Source: Bryobacterales bacterium (GTDB lineage Bacteria > Acidobacteriota > Terriglobia > Bryobacterales > UBA6623). Taken from it: a DNA stretch of 64,000 nt. The position numbers and the translations under genes were made by a program. Shown one piece after another: positions 17,812 to 25,951 of this stretch. Location: positions 1-64,000 of the forward strand of contig JAJDTX010000025.1 of the NCBI GenBank assembly GCA_022826925.1. The letters run 5' to 3'. Under the pieces are notes generated by a model. That model had not been told where the DNA came from and ran no database searches. It saw only the letters and a program-made list of their open reading frames with translations. Within the stretch, counting starts at the first letter, position 1. Each line of letters opens with the position of its first letter.

Positions 17812-19343
17812 GCCGCCGCCCTCCTCTCCAGAAACGGCATTGCCATGTTCTTGGGCACGACGCTGACGAAGAACAGGTAGCGCCCCACCAGCGCGCCGCA
17901 GGCCGCGAGCGCGAACCCCAAGCCCGCGAAGCCGACCGCGGGCAGGCCGACGGCGCCCGTGGCGAGCAACCCGAGCCGGAGCAGGAAGAAGCGCGCGAGC
18001 GGCCCGGAGAGCAGTCTCGCGGTGGCCTGCTTCTCGTATTCATCGGTGCGCACGAACCCGAAAATGCGCCAGATCTCCAGCAGTACGTGAGCCACGGCCG
18101 ACACAGCCGCGCAGGCGAGCAGGACGCTGTCATACCGCGTTCCGAGCGTTGCCACCAGTAGCGGGCCCAGCGTTGTGCCGGTCAGGAAGAAGTCGGCGAT
18201 CGTCAGCGGACTGTTCCATGCCGGGCGGCCCGGCACAAGGTAGATGCGCGAAGTCGCGTACATCGCGAAGACGCCGATCGCCGAAGCGGCGGCGCCGATC
18301 AGCGAGGCGCCCGGCAACCCTGTCAGCAGCATCGCCGCGCAAACCGATGCCGCGGCGCCGAACGAGCTCAAGGCGAGGATCTCGCGACTGAGCCACGAGG
18401 TTTTGACATTGCGGATCGCAAGCGGCGCGAAGGCGGGCCGGCCCAGATGAAGCGGCGACGCCGTGAAGGACGCCAGTCCCAGCGCGAGCGACACCAGCGC
18501 TGCCGTTCGCAGCGCCTGCGAGCCGCCCGCCAGGCTCAAGAGCCACGTCGTCGCGAAACCCGCGATCGAAAGCTGGGTCAGCACCGTCATCAGCACCAGC
18601 GAGTAGTGGGGTTTCGCCGGCTTCACGCGGTGGAAGTCGGCCTTCTCGACATCGAGCGGCAACCGCTCGGGCAGCGTGACCCGAGTTGTCGAGATCGTGT
18701 CGTCGGCGCCGGGCAGGCCCGGCGCGTTGGCCTCGTCGCGGTACTTGCTTCGCCACTCGTCGATGTCGACGATCTCGATCGCAAGTGCCTGGGAGGGGCA
18801 GGCGTCCACGCAAGCGGGGGCGTCGCCATCGGCCAAGCGCCCGTGGCACATGTCGCACTTGCCGACCACGCCGCGAGCTTCGTTAAACGTCGGGACGCTG
18901 TAGGGACAGTTCCAGATGCAGTACTCGCATCCGATGCAGGAATCGGCATCGTGCAGGACGATCCCGGTCCGGGGATCCTTGGAGTACGCCTCGGTCGGAC
19001 AGCCCGTCATGCAGGCTGGATCGAGGCAGTGGTTGCAGCCCATGGACAGGTGCATGCGCTGCGTGTGAGGGAAGACGCCTCCCTCGACCTCCCCCACCCG
19101 TCGCCAGGAAACGTCGGCCGGGTTGTTGTTCTGCTCGGCACACGCTACCTCGCAGCACTTGCAGCCGACGCATTTCGACATGTCGAAATGGAAGCGGTAC
19201 TGCTGGCCGTCCTCGAGCGGGATATCCGGAATCAACGGGGACGAGCCGACCAGCCCGCGCGCGGCCCGGGACTGCGGCGGAGCTTCTCCGAGAATCGTGA
19301 AGGGGTTCGCCGCTGTTCGCTCAGATGTGGTCAGTGTCTGCAT
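17808..19343 (-). CDS. fused four-cluster ferredoxin and DmsC-like membrane anchor
   Basis: The 511-residue protein joins a DmsB-type ferredoxin domain to a membrane domain. Four cysteine sets are visible: C58/61/64/68, C103/106/111/115, C136/139/142/146 and C163/166/178/182, enough for four [4Fe-4S] clusters. From about residue 245 there are around eight hydrophobic helices ending in FLFFVSVVPKNMAMPF, typical of DmsC quinol-oxidising anchors. There is no Tat signal, so the FeS domain should face the cytoplasm with NasA. I infer that it passes electrons from quinol to nitrate reductase, an unusual donor for an assimilatory-type enzyme. AAAGGA lies 13-14 bases before ATG 19343. Confidence 0.85.
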   Translation of the reverse strand: MQTLTTSERTAANPFTILGEAPPQSRAARGLVGSSPLIPDIPLEDGQQYRFHFDMSKCVGCKCCEVACAEQNNNPADVSWRRVGEVEGGVFPHTQRMHLSMGCNHCLDPACMTGCPTEAYSKDPRTGIVLHDADSCIGCEYCIWNCPYSVPTFNEARGVVGKCDMCHGRLADGDAPACVDACPSQALAIEIVDIDEWRSKYRDEANAPGLPGADDTISTTRVTLPERLPLDVEKADFHRVKPAKPHYSLVLMTVLTQLSIAGFATTWLLSLAGGSQALRTAALVSLALGLASFTASPLHLGRPAFAPLAIRNVKTSWLSREILALSSFGAAASVCAAMLLTGLPGASLIGAAASAIGVFAMYATSRIYLVPGRPAWNSPLTIADFFLTGTTLGPLLVATLGTRYDSVLLACAAVSAVAHVLLEIWRIFGFVRTDEYEKQATARLLSGPLARFFLLRLGLLATGAVGLPAVGFAGLGFALAACGALVGRYLFFVSVVPKNMAMPFLERRAAA

Positions 19344-19371
19344 TGAGTCTGTGCAATTCCTTTCTAGGCGG

Positions 19372-19420
19372 GGTGCGGATGCACCGGACCCTTCGCGACG
19401 GCCTCTTGCGAGGCGCCGTC
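19372..19420 (-). promoter_or_regulatory. tandem hairpins in the leader of the FeS/DmsC-nasA-narK mRNA
   Basis: Read on the minus strand, GACGGC pairs with GCCGTC (19415-19420 with 19397-19402). An inner CTC/GAG extends the stem, with a 2-base bulge and a GCAA loop. Eleven bases later GGTGC pairs with GCACC (19381-19385 with 19372-19376) around ATCC. Two hairpins close to the ribosome site are what ANTAR regulators bind in nitrate and ethanolamine leaders. The loops do not match the A1/G4 hexaloop consensus I remember, so the assignment is tentative. Confidence 0.35.
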
Positions 19421-19728
19421 CCGAACAGGGTCGGATGAGTGCAACAGGGAAGTTCCGCGCTCGGCGCTAGGTCGCGCCGTGCGATTCGGCGGCTTCGAAT
19501 CTACGCGGATCGAACCTCGCGGACAGCCGGGGTCCCGAGGCGGTGAGGCAGGGACGTCGGTGCGCCGCCCGCCTGTCTGTTCCGAAGCTAGCATGCCCGC
19601 GGCGCGATGTGAAGCAAAAATTTCTTATCGTCTGGATAACCGGCCAGCGGACCGCCGACACGTTCCTACACTGGGCTTGTAGTTTGAGATTCGCTCCCCG
19701 CCGAGCGGATTCCATGCCCTGTCAGAGT

Positions 19729-19758
19729 TCCGCCCGTTGCGGCGGAGTGACCGCGGTC
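19729..19758 (+). promoter_or_regulatory. hexaloop hairpin and palindrome in the nirBD leader
   Basis: TCCGCC (19729-19734) pairs with GGCGGA (19741-19746) around the six-base loop CGTTGC. Three bases further on GACCGCGGTC (19749-19758) is a perfect palindrome. Both lie 55-85 bases before the nirBD start. The hairpin could be an ANTAR target and the palindrome a protein operator; neither is proven by sequence. Confidence 0.35.
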
Positions 19759-19813
19759 CAGCCTAGTAGCCACGCCGCAGCAGGGGGTATCGCATCCGGA
19801 GGAGGGACTTCCC

Positions 19814-22800
19814 ATGGCGGGGGGCAGGAAGACAGCAGTGGTGATCGGAAACGGTCCCGTGGGGCACCGCTTCTGCGAGAAGCTGGTTGAGTTCGACGGC
19901 GGCCGCGACTACGGCATTGTCGCGTTCTGCGAGGAGCCCCGGCCTGCTTACGACCGAGTCCACCTCACGTCCTACTTTGACCACAGGGATCCCGCCAAGC
20001 TGGCCGTAGCGCGCATCGAGTGGTATCGCGAGAACGGAATCCAGCTCCACGTGGGAGACCGCGCCCGGCGGATCGATCGCTCGCGGCGAACGGTCATCTC
20101 GGAAGCGGGCTTGGATATCCCCTACGATTGCGTTGTCCTCGCGACCGGCTCGCGACCGTTCGTTCCGCCCATTGAGGGCATCGACAAGCGCGGGGTCTTC
20201 GTCTACCGCACGATCGAGGACCTCGACGCCATCATTGAGTACGCCAAGCAAGCCCGCAGCTGCGCGGTCATCGGCGGCGGACTTCTCGGACTAGAAGCGG
20301 CCAAGGCCGCCTACGACCTCGGGCTCGAAACCCACGTCGTCGAGTTCGCCTCGCGCCTCATGCCTCGTCAGATCGACGAGGCGGGATCGAACCTGCTCGT
20401 GCGCCAGATCGAGGCCCTAGGAGTCCGCGTGCACCTGCACAAGGCCACCCAGGGCGTGCTAGGCAACGGCCGCGTCACCGGAATGGAGTTCTCGGGCGGC
20501 GGAGGTCTCGACGTGGACATGATCATCGTCTCCGCCGGGATCCGGCCGCGTGACGAGCTGGCCCGGGACTGCGGACTGGACGTCGGGCCGCGTGGCGGCA
20601 TCGCCGTCGACGACGAGCTGCGGACCACCGATCCCGACATCTACGCGATCGGCGAGGCCGCCCTGCACCGCGGCACAATCTACGGTCTGATCGCGCCAGG
20701 CTGGGAGATGGCCGACGTAACGGCAGGCCGCCTGGCGGGCAGGGATGTGCGCTTCGAGGGCGCGAAGCTCTCGACGAAGCTGAAGCTGATGGGCGTCGAC
20801 GTTGCCAGCTTCGGCGACTACGAAGCCCCGGCCGAATCCGCTGTACCGCTGGTGGTGGACGACCCGTTCGCCGGCGTGTACAAGAAGCTGCTCTTCAGCG
20901 CCGACGGGAAAAGGCTGGTCGGAGGGGTGCTGGTTGGCGATGCCTCCGGATACTCCGAGCTGTCGGCCTTGGCCGAGTCCGACGAAGATCTGCCGTTCGA
21001 ACCCGCCCGCCTTGCGGGCGTTGGCGGCGAAGGAGCAGCCGACATTTCCAGCGGCATCGGGGACGACGCGCAGGTCTGCTTCTGCAATAACGTCACAAAG
21101 GGGGCGATCTGCTCGGCGATCCGCGAGCACGATCTGGCGACGGTCGGAGCCGTTAAGGAACACACGACGGCCGGGACGGGCTGCGGCGGATGCGTCCCGA
21201 TGGTGACCGGCCTGCTGAACGCCGAGCTCGAGGCCGCGGGCAAGGCGGTGCGGAAGAGCCTCTGCGAGCATTTCGAGTACACCCGCCAGGACCTGTTCGA
21301 AATCATCAAGGTGAAGGGGATCCGGACCTTCGAAGAGCTCATCCGGGATCACGGGCAGGGATACGGCTGCGAGATCTGCAAGCCGGCCGTGACCTCGATC
21401 CTCGCATCGCTTTGGAACGAGAGCATCACCGACCCGTCCCACCACACGCTCCAGGACACCAACGACCGGTTTCTGGCGAATATGCAGCGCGGCGGCCTCT
21501 ACAGCATCGTGCCGCGCGTGCCCGGCGGCGAGATCACTCCCGCCAAGCTGATCGCCCTCGGCACGGTGGCCAAGAAGTACGGCCTGTACACGAAGATCAC
21601 GGGCGGCCAGCGGGTCGACCTGTTCGGTGCCCAGGTGCACCAGCTGCCTTCCATCTGGGAGGAGCTGATCGAGGCGGGCTTCGAGAGCGGGCACGCCTAT
21701 GGCAAGGCGCTGCGCACGATCAAGAGTTGCGTCGGCACCACCTGGTGCCGCTACGGGGTCCAGGATTCTGTCGGGCTCGCTGTCCGCATCGAGAAGCGCT
21801 ACCGGGGCATCCGCGCGCCGCACAAGGTCAAGGGCGCGGTGTCCGGCTGCGTTCGCGAGTGCGCCGAGGCGCAATCGAAAGACATCGGCCTGGTCGCGAC
21901 CGAGACCGGATACAACCTCTTCGTCTGCGGGAACGGCGGGGCAAAGCCGCGGCACGGCGACTTGCTCGCTTCCTCCCTCGACGAGGAGACAGCGATCCGA
22001 TATATCGACCGCTTCTTCATGTACTACATCATGACGGCCGACAAGCTGACCCGCACGTCGGTCTGGATCGAGCAGCTCGAGGGTGGCATCGAGCGCATCA
22101 AGGACGTGGTCGTCCGCGACAGGCTCGGCATCTGCGATGAGCTGGAGCGGCGCATGCAGTTTCTCGTCGACAGCTACCGCTGCGAGTGGAAGGAAGTGGT
22201 GGAAGACCCCGAGCGCAGGAAGCTGTTCCGCCAGTTCGTCAACACCGACGAAACCGACTCGGGCATCGAGATCGTTCCCGAGCGCGGGCAGTCCCGGCCG
22301 GCCGATTGGCCAAAGGATGGAGTGAAGCTCGAGCAGATCAAGCTTCCCGGGGGACAGACTCTGGGCGAGTCGAGGCCAGCCGGGGAGGCGCAGCGCGGAC
22401 GCAAGCTCGAATGGGTCCGGGTTGGCAGGGTTGCCGACTTCCCGCGGAACGGAGGCGCGGCAGTGAAGGTGGGCGAGACCCAGATCGCAGTCTTCAACCT
22501 GACCGATAGGGGCCAGTGGCGGGCCTGTCAGAACATGTGCCCGCACAAGAACGCCTTCGTGCTGGCCAGGGGCATCGCAGGCAGCGCCGGGCTCTCGCCC
22601 AAGGTCACCTGCCCGCTGCACAAGAAGCCCTTTTCGCTAGACACGGGCGAATGTCTTTCGGGCGAACCCTACGCGCTGAAGGTCTTTCCCGTGCGGGTTG
22701 CAGGCGACGGGGTGTACGTGCTGATTCCCCCGGAGCGACAGCTTGACGCGCTGCTCGCAACGCCGCTGCACTTGATCCAGGCGGGAGACGCTGCAGCTGC

Positions 22801-22825
22801 ACAGGCTTGCGCGGCCTGCGCCTGA
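19814..22825 (+). CDS. nirB: NADH-dependent nitrite reductase, NirB-NirD fusion
   Basis: The 1,003-residue protein contains the whole enzyme in one chain. The N-terminal FAD/NAD domain (about 1-300) has VVIGNGPVGHRF, ATGSRPFVPPI and AVIGGGLLGLEAA. A BFD-like [2Fe-2S] site uses C422, C424, C457 and C460. The sirohaem/[4Fe-4S] ligands are C639, C645, C679 and C683. From about 865 a NirD-type Rieske domain follows with C909-P-H911 and C933-P-L-H936. It reduces nitrite to ammonium in the cytoplasm. GGAGGAGGG precedes ATG 19814. NirD is usually a separate small subunit; the fusion is seen in fungi and some bacteria. The gene is divergent from the nitrate reductase operon. Confidence 0.95.
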   Translation: MAGGRKTAVVIGNGPVGHRFCEKLVEFDGGRDYGIVAFCEEPRPAYDRVHLTSYFDHRDPAKLAVARIEWYRENGIQLHVGDRARRIDRSRRTVISEAGLDIPYDCVVLATGSRPFVPPIEGIDKRGVFVYRTIEDLDAIIEYAKQARSCAVIGGGLLGLEAAKAAYDLGLETHVVEFASRLMPRQIDEAGSNLLVRQIEALGVRVHLHKATQGVLGNGRVTGMEFSGGGGLDVDMIIVSAGIRPRDELARDCGLDVGPRGGIAVDDELRTTDPDIYAIGEAALHRGTIYGLIAPGWEMADVTAGRLAGRDVRFEGAKLSTKLKLMGVDVASFGDYEAPAESAVPLVVDDPFAGVYKKLLFSADGKRLVGGVLVGDASGYSELSALAESDEDLPFEPARLAGVGGEGAADISSGIGDDAQVCFCNNVTKGAICSAIREHDLATVGAVKEHTTAGTGCGGCVPMVTGLLNAELEAAGKAVRKSLCEHFEYTRQDLFEIIKVKGIRTFEELIRDHGQGYGCEICKPAVTSILASLWNESITDPSHHTLQDTNDRFLANMQRGGLYSIVPRVPGGEITPAKLIALGTVAKKYGLYTKITGGQRVDLFGAQVHQLPSIWEELIEAGFESGHAYGKALRTIKSCVGTTWCRYGVQDSVGLAVRIEKRYRGIRAPHKVKGAVSGCVRECAEAQSKDIGLVATETGYNLFVCGNGGAKPRHGDLLASSLDEETAIRYIDRFFMYYIMTADKLTRTSVWIEQLEGGIERIKDVVVRDRLGICDELERRMQFLVDSYRCEWKEVVEDPERRKLFRQFVNTDETDSGIEIVPERGQSRPADWPKDGVKLEQIKLPGGQTLGESRPAGEAQRGRKLEWVRVGRVADFPRNGGAAVKVGETQIAVFNLTDRGQWRACQNMCPHKNAFVLARGIAGSAGLSPKVTCPLHKKPFSLDTGECLSGEPYALKVFPVRVAGDGVYVLIPPERQLDALLATPLHLIQAGDAAAAQACAACA

Positions 22826-22841
22826 CCTTCAGGAGGAGAAG

Positions 22842-22883
22842 TTGACGCCACATTGGGAAGGATGGACTTGGAGTGAGAGTTGA
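22842..22883 (+). CDS. possible 13-codon leader peptide
   Basis: Between nirBD and the regulator, AGGAGGAG (22831-22838) is followed by TTG 22842, opening a mini-frame that reads LTPHWEGWTWSES and stops at TGA 22881-22883. Eight bases later the regulator's own ribosome site begins. Three of 13 residues are Trp. It could couple translation of the regulator to nirBD, or simply be chance. Confidence 0.2.
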   Translation: MTPHWEGWTWSES

Positions 22884-22905
22884 AACGATCGAGGAGGTCG
22901 ATCCG

Positions 22906-23652
22906 ATGAATCGGAGATCGACGGCGGAGCCGGTCAATGGCGAGAGCGGCCTCGACGGGGACGCGCATCTCGAGTTCCTGCACCGAATCACTGGGCGCCT
23001 GGCCGTTGCCGACCCGCTGAACGAGGTGCTCGGACAGATCGTCGAATTCCTCAACGACGTGGTCGGTGCGGACTCGTGCTTCATCTACGTGCTCGAAGAC
23101 GACCAGCTTGTCCTGCGCGCGTCCAAGAACCCGCATCCGGAGTCGGTCGGCAACCTCCGCATTCCCCTGGGCGACGGCATCACCGGCTGGGTGGCCCAAA
23201 ACCGGGAAGCCGTCGCGATTCCTCGCGGAGCGATGCGCGACGAGCGTTTCCGCCTGTTCAGCCAGCTCCCCGAAGACGGTTTCGAGGCTTTTCTGTCAGT
23301 TCCGATCCTCGCTGGAGGACGCCTGATCGGCGTGCTGAACCTGCAGCACCGCCAGTGCCACGAGCACTCCCAGCAAGAGACCAAGCTGGTATCGACGATC
23401 GGCCACCTGGTCGGAGCCGAGATCGAACGGGCGCGGCTAGACTCCGAAGTCGCGAAGCTTACCGGACAGCTCGCCACGCGAAAGCTGATCGAGAGGGCCA
23501 AGGGGATCCTGCAACGGGATCTCGGCTTTACAGAGGAGCAGTCGTACCTAAAGCTGCAACAGGAGAGCAGGCGCCGGCGCATGCCGATGAAGCAAGTCGC
23601 TGAGGCCGTGGTGCTCTCGGACGATCTCCGGCGCGCCCAAACCGAGAAATAG
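22906..23652 (+). CDS. GAF-ANTAR transcription antitermination regulator
   Basis: I start at ATG 22906, eight bases after GAGGAGG; an upstream in-frame GTG (22873) has no such site. The 248-residue product has a GAF sensor domain (about 20-165, with LRIPLGDGITGWVAQNRE and FLSVPILAGGRLIGVLNLQ), a short coiled linker and a C-terminal ANTAR domain with RKLIERAKGILQRDLGFTEEQ and YLKLQQESRRRRMPMKQVA. ANTAR domains bind paired hairpins in mRNA leaders and prevent termination, as NasR and NasT do for nitrate assimilation. Its place directly after nirBD implies control of this locus. The GAF ligand is unknown; NasR uses a NIT domain instead. Confidence 0.9.
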   Translation: MNRRSTAEPVNGESGLDGDAHLEFLHRITGRLAVADPLNEVLGQIVEFLNDVVGADSCFIYVLEDDQLVLRASKNPHPESVGNLRIPLGDGITGWVAQNREAVAIPRGAMRDERFRLFSQLPEDGFEAFLSVPILAGGRLIGVLNLQHRQCHEHSQQETKLVSTIGHLVGAEIERARLDSEVAKLTGQLATRKLIERAKGILQRDLGFTEEQSYLKLQQESRRRRMPMKQVAEAVVLSDDLRRAQTEK

Positions 23653-23868
23653 CGGTCACGTCCCGTCGCGAACTCGGTGCCCGGCGCTTCGTGCCAACCG
23701 CTGCCGCGCAGCGCTGGCTGACGTCCTGCCAGCCGGCGGGCATGCCATTGTTCGGTCGCTAGCAGAACCGTAGTCCGAGGGTCTGGTTCCCGAGCCAAGG
23801 GACGCCGTCCGCCGCGTCTGCAGTTCAGGGAGTCACCGCCCTTTGCCGTGATACACTCCGCCCAAGTA

Positions 23869-24405
23869 ATGGACGTACAGATCCGGACTGTGTTGCCGAG
23901 CGAATCGACCCTGATCTTTAGCTTTCTAACCCTAGCCGCTCGCATGCAGGAATCCGGAGAGCCGATTCAAAAGGCCCTGCGTGACCATGAGCTGACGAGA
24001 TACTGGCAGAACTGGGGCCGGCAAGGCGATCTGGGCGTCGTGGCGGAGTCGGACAGCGTAGGGCACCCGGTGAGCTGCGCGTGGGTGCGGCTCTTCTCCC
24101 GCGAAGAGGCAGGAGCGGACTATGTGGGCGAGAACATTCCAGAGCTGGCAGTCGGGACGATCGCCCCGGCCCGCGGGCGGGGAGTGGGCACGAAGACCCT
24201 GCAAGCTCTGCTGAGCCTGTGTCAGACCCGCTACTCCGGAGTGAGCCTGAGCGTCAGACTCGACAATCCGGCGATTCGCCTGTATGAACGGCTGGGATTT
24301 CGGAGAATGTCGGCGAGCCCGATCATCAACCGGGTGGGCACGGAGTCGGTTGTCATGCTCCTGCGTTTCGATCAGAGTCCGGACAAGGCAGAAGGCCGGA
24401 CTTGA
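23869..24405 (+). CDS. GNAT-family N-acetyltransferase
   Basis: The 178-residue product has the GNAT acetyl-CoA site: VGTIAPARGRGVGTKTLQALL corresponds to motif A (R/Q-x2-G-x-G/A pattern RGRGVG). The C-terminal half carries SVRLDNPAIRLYERLGFRRM, the motif B N-P-A-x-x-L-Y-x-x-x-G-F signature. It probably acetylates a small molecule or protein N-terminus; the substrate is not predictable. ATG 23869 lies 11 bases after a TACACT that could be its -10 box. A GTG at 23848 in the same frame would overlap that box, so I prefer the ATG. Confidence 0.88.
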   Translation: MDVQIRTVLPSESTLIFSFLTLAARMQESGEPIQKALRDHELTRYWQNWGRQGDLGVVAESDSVGHPVSCAWVRLFSREEAGADYVGENIPELAVGTIAPARGRGVGTKTLQALLSLCQTRYSGVSLSVRLDNPAIRLYERLGFRRMSASPIINRVGTESVVMLLRFDQSPDKAEGRT

Positions 24406-24628
24406 GCGCGATTCCGCCTTGCGAGAACGCCGCACCGAGAGCGCGAAGCGACATGGCGGCTCAGATTGACAAGCCGTTCCAGTCGCTCTCGGGCAACCCG
24501 ATTCGTGACGGGGTGTTCGTCTCATCGCCAGTCATCGCCCGCAACACGCTTTTTCGCCGCAACCGACGCGAGCGACTCTGCATCGGCGAGAATCGAGACG
24601 TAAGTTTCGGCCGAAGCGGTAATCGAGC

Positions 24629-25915
24629 ATGAAAGCCCTGTTCAAATCCTTGGTTCCGCTCATGGTCGCTGCGGTGGCCGGCGCGGCTCCGAACGTGGTC
24701 TTGATCGTCTCTGACGACCAAGGCTACGCGGACATCAGCTGCTACCCGCACCCGGACGAGGTCCAGACGCCGAATCTCGATCGGATCGCCCGGGAGGGCG
24801 CACGCATGACCAGCGGGTATGCGAGCTGTCCTGTCTGCGCGCCGACCCGGGCCGGCCTGCTGACAGGCCGGTACCAGCAAAGGTTCGGCTTCTACACCGC
24901 GTCCGATTCGCGGGCAGGGCTGCCGAGGTCCGAGACCACACTCGCAGAGATCCTCGGCGACCATGGCTACGCCACCGGTGCCCTCGGCAAGTGGCATTTG
25001 GGCTACGCACCGCCGTACCATCCGCTGGAGAGGGGCTTCGACACGTTCTACGGATTTCTGGGCCATGGCGGGCATGACTATTTCGATCTCGCCATCTCGG
25101 ACGACGTCCGCTCGATCTACCGCGACCGATCGCCGATAGACGACACAGGCTACCTGACGAGAAATATCACCAAGGAGACGATTGCCTTCATCGAGGAAAA
25201 CCGGGACCGGCCGCTCTTCGCCTACGTGCCCTACAACGCCGTCCACAACCCACTTCAGGCGCCGCAGGACTATGTTCGGCGCTATTCGAGCCCAGACCCG
25301 CAGCGCAACACCTACCTGGCCATGCTCGCAATCATGGACGAGGGCGTGGGAGCGATTCTCGACACGTTGGACCGCCTGAATCTGTCCGACAACACCCTGG
25401 TCATCTTCTTGTCCGACAACGGCGGCGCTCGAGGCACGACGGCGAACAACGGTGGCCTGCGCAACTTCAAGCACAGCGTCTACGAAGGCGGCCTTCGCGT
25501 GCCGTTCCTAGTGCGCTGGCCGGAACGGATTCCGGCAGGAACCGTCTCGGACGAGCCCGTGATCTCCATCGACGTGTTCTCCACAGTCCTTGCCGCGGCC
25601 GGCATTGAGCCTCCCAGCGGGCTCCAACTGGACAGCCGCGACATCTTGCCTGCCTTGACAGGACAACTAGACCGCCCCCTCCACGAGGCTCTGTACTGGA
25701 ATTGGATCGGCAAGGATTCCGATACCGGCTGGGCAATCCGCAAGGGGCGCTGGAAGCTGCTGGCCGACAAGGGCGGAATCGAGCTCTATGACCTACGGGC
25801 TGACCTTGGCGAGACCCGCAACCTGGCGCCGAATCAACCGATGATCGTCCAAACACTGCTCGCCGAGTACAAGAGCTGGCAGAACCAGCTGCGTCCCCGA
25901 ATCCGGCGGCGGTGA
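24629..25915 (+). CDS. secreted type I sulfatase
   Basis: The 428-residue product has a signal peptide (about 1-19) and then PNVVLIVSDDQGYAD with the metal-binding Asp pair at 29-30. The formylglycine motif C70-A-P-T-R74 sits in CAPTRAGLLTGR, the mark of Cys-type sulfatases, and GKWHLG follows with catalytic Lys/His. FLSDNGG supplies the second metal Asp/Asn. It should cleave a sulfate ester, most likely from a polysaccharide, outside the cytoplasm. It needs a formylglycine-generating enzyme, which is not in this window. The gene is single and convergent with the CRTAC1 gene. Confidence 0.93.
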   Translation: MKALFKSLVPLMVAAVAGAAPNVVLIVSDDQGYADISCYPHPDEVQTPNLDRIAREGARMTSGYASCPVCAPTRAGLLTGRYQQRFGFYTASDSRAGLPRSETTLAEILGDHGYATGALGKWHLGYAPPYHPLERGFDTFYGFLGHGGHDYFDLAISDDVRSIYRDRSPIDDTGYLTRNITKETIAFIEENRDRPLFAYVPYNAVHNPLQAPQDYVRRYSSPDPQRNTYLAMLAIMDEGVGAILDTLDRLNLSDNTLVIFLSDNGGARGTTANNGGLRNFKHSVYEGGLRVPFLVRWPERIPAGTVSDEPVISIDVFSTVLAAAGIEPPSGLQLDSRDILPALTGQLDRPLHEALYWNWIGKDSDTGWAIRKGRWKLLADKGGIELYDLRADLGETRNLAPNQPMIVQTLLAEYKSWQNQLRPRIRRR

Positions 25916-25951
25916 GCCCGGCTCGGGCCCGCACTTGACGGCGACGTCGAC

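Larger units (their letters stand above)
19344..19813. promoter_or_regulatory. 470-bp divergent control region of the nitrate genes
   Basis: No gene is visible here. The region separates the leftward FeS/DmsC-nasA-narK operon from the rightward nirBD-regulator operon and must hold both promoters. It contains an AT-richer patch around 19612-19640 (AAAAATTTCTTATCG), two tandem hairpins in the leftward leader and one hairpin plus a 10-base palindrome in the rightward leader. TACACT at 19666-19671 could be a rightward -10 box, but I see no good -35 for it. Confidence 0.6.

Noticed and set aside
20459-22621. A 720-codon open frame on the minus strand across nirB
   Set aside because: It is fully antisense to a certain gene, has no ribosome site, no family resemblance and a composition typical of GC-rich shadow frames.
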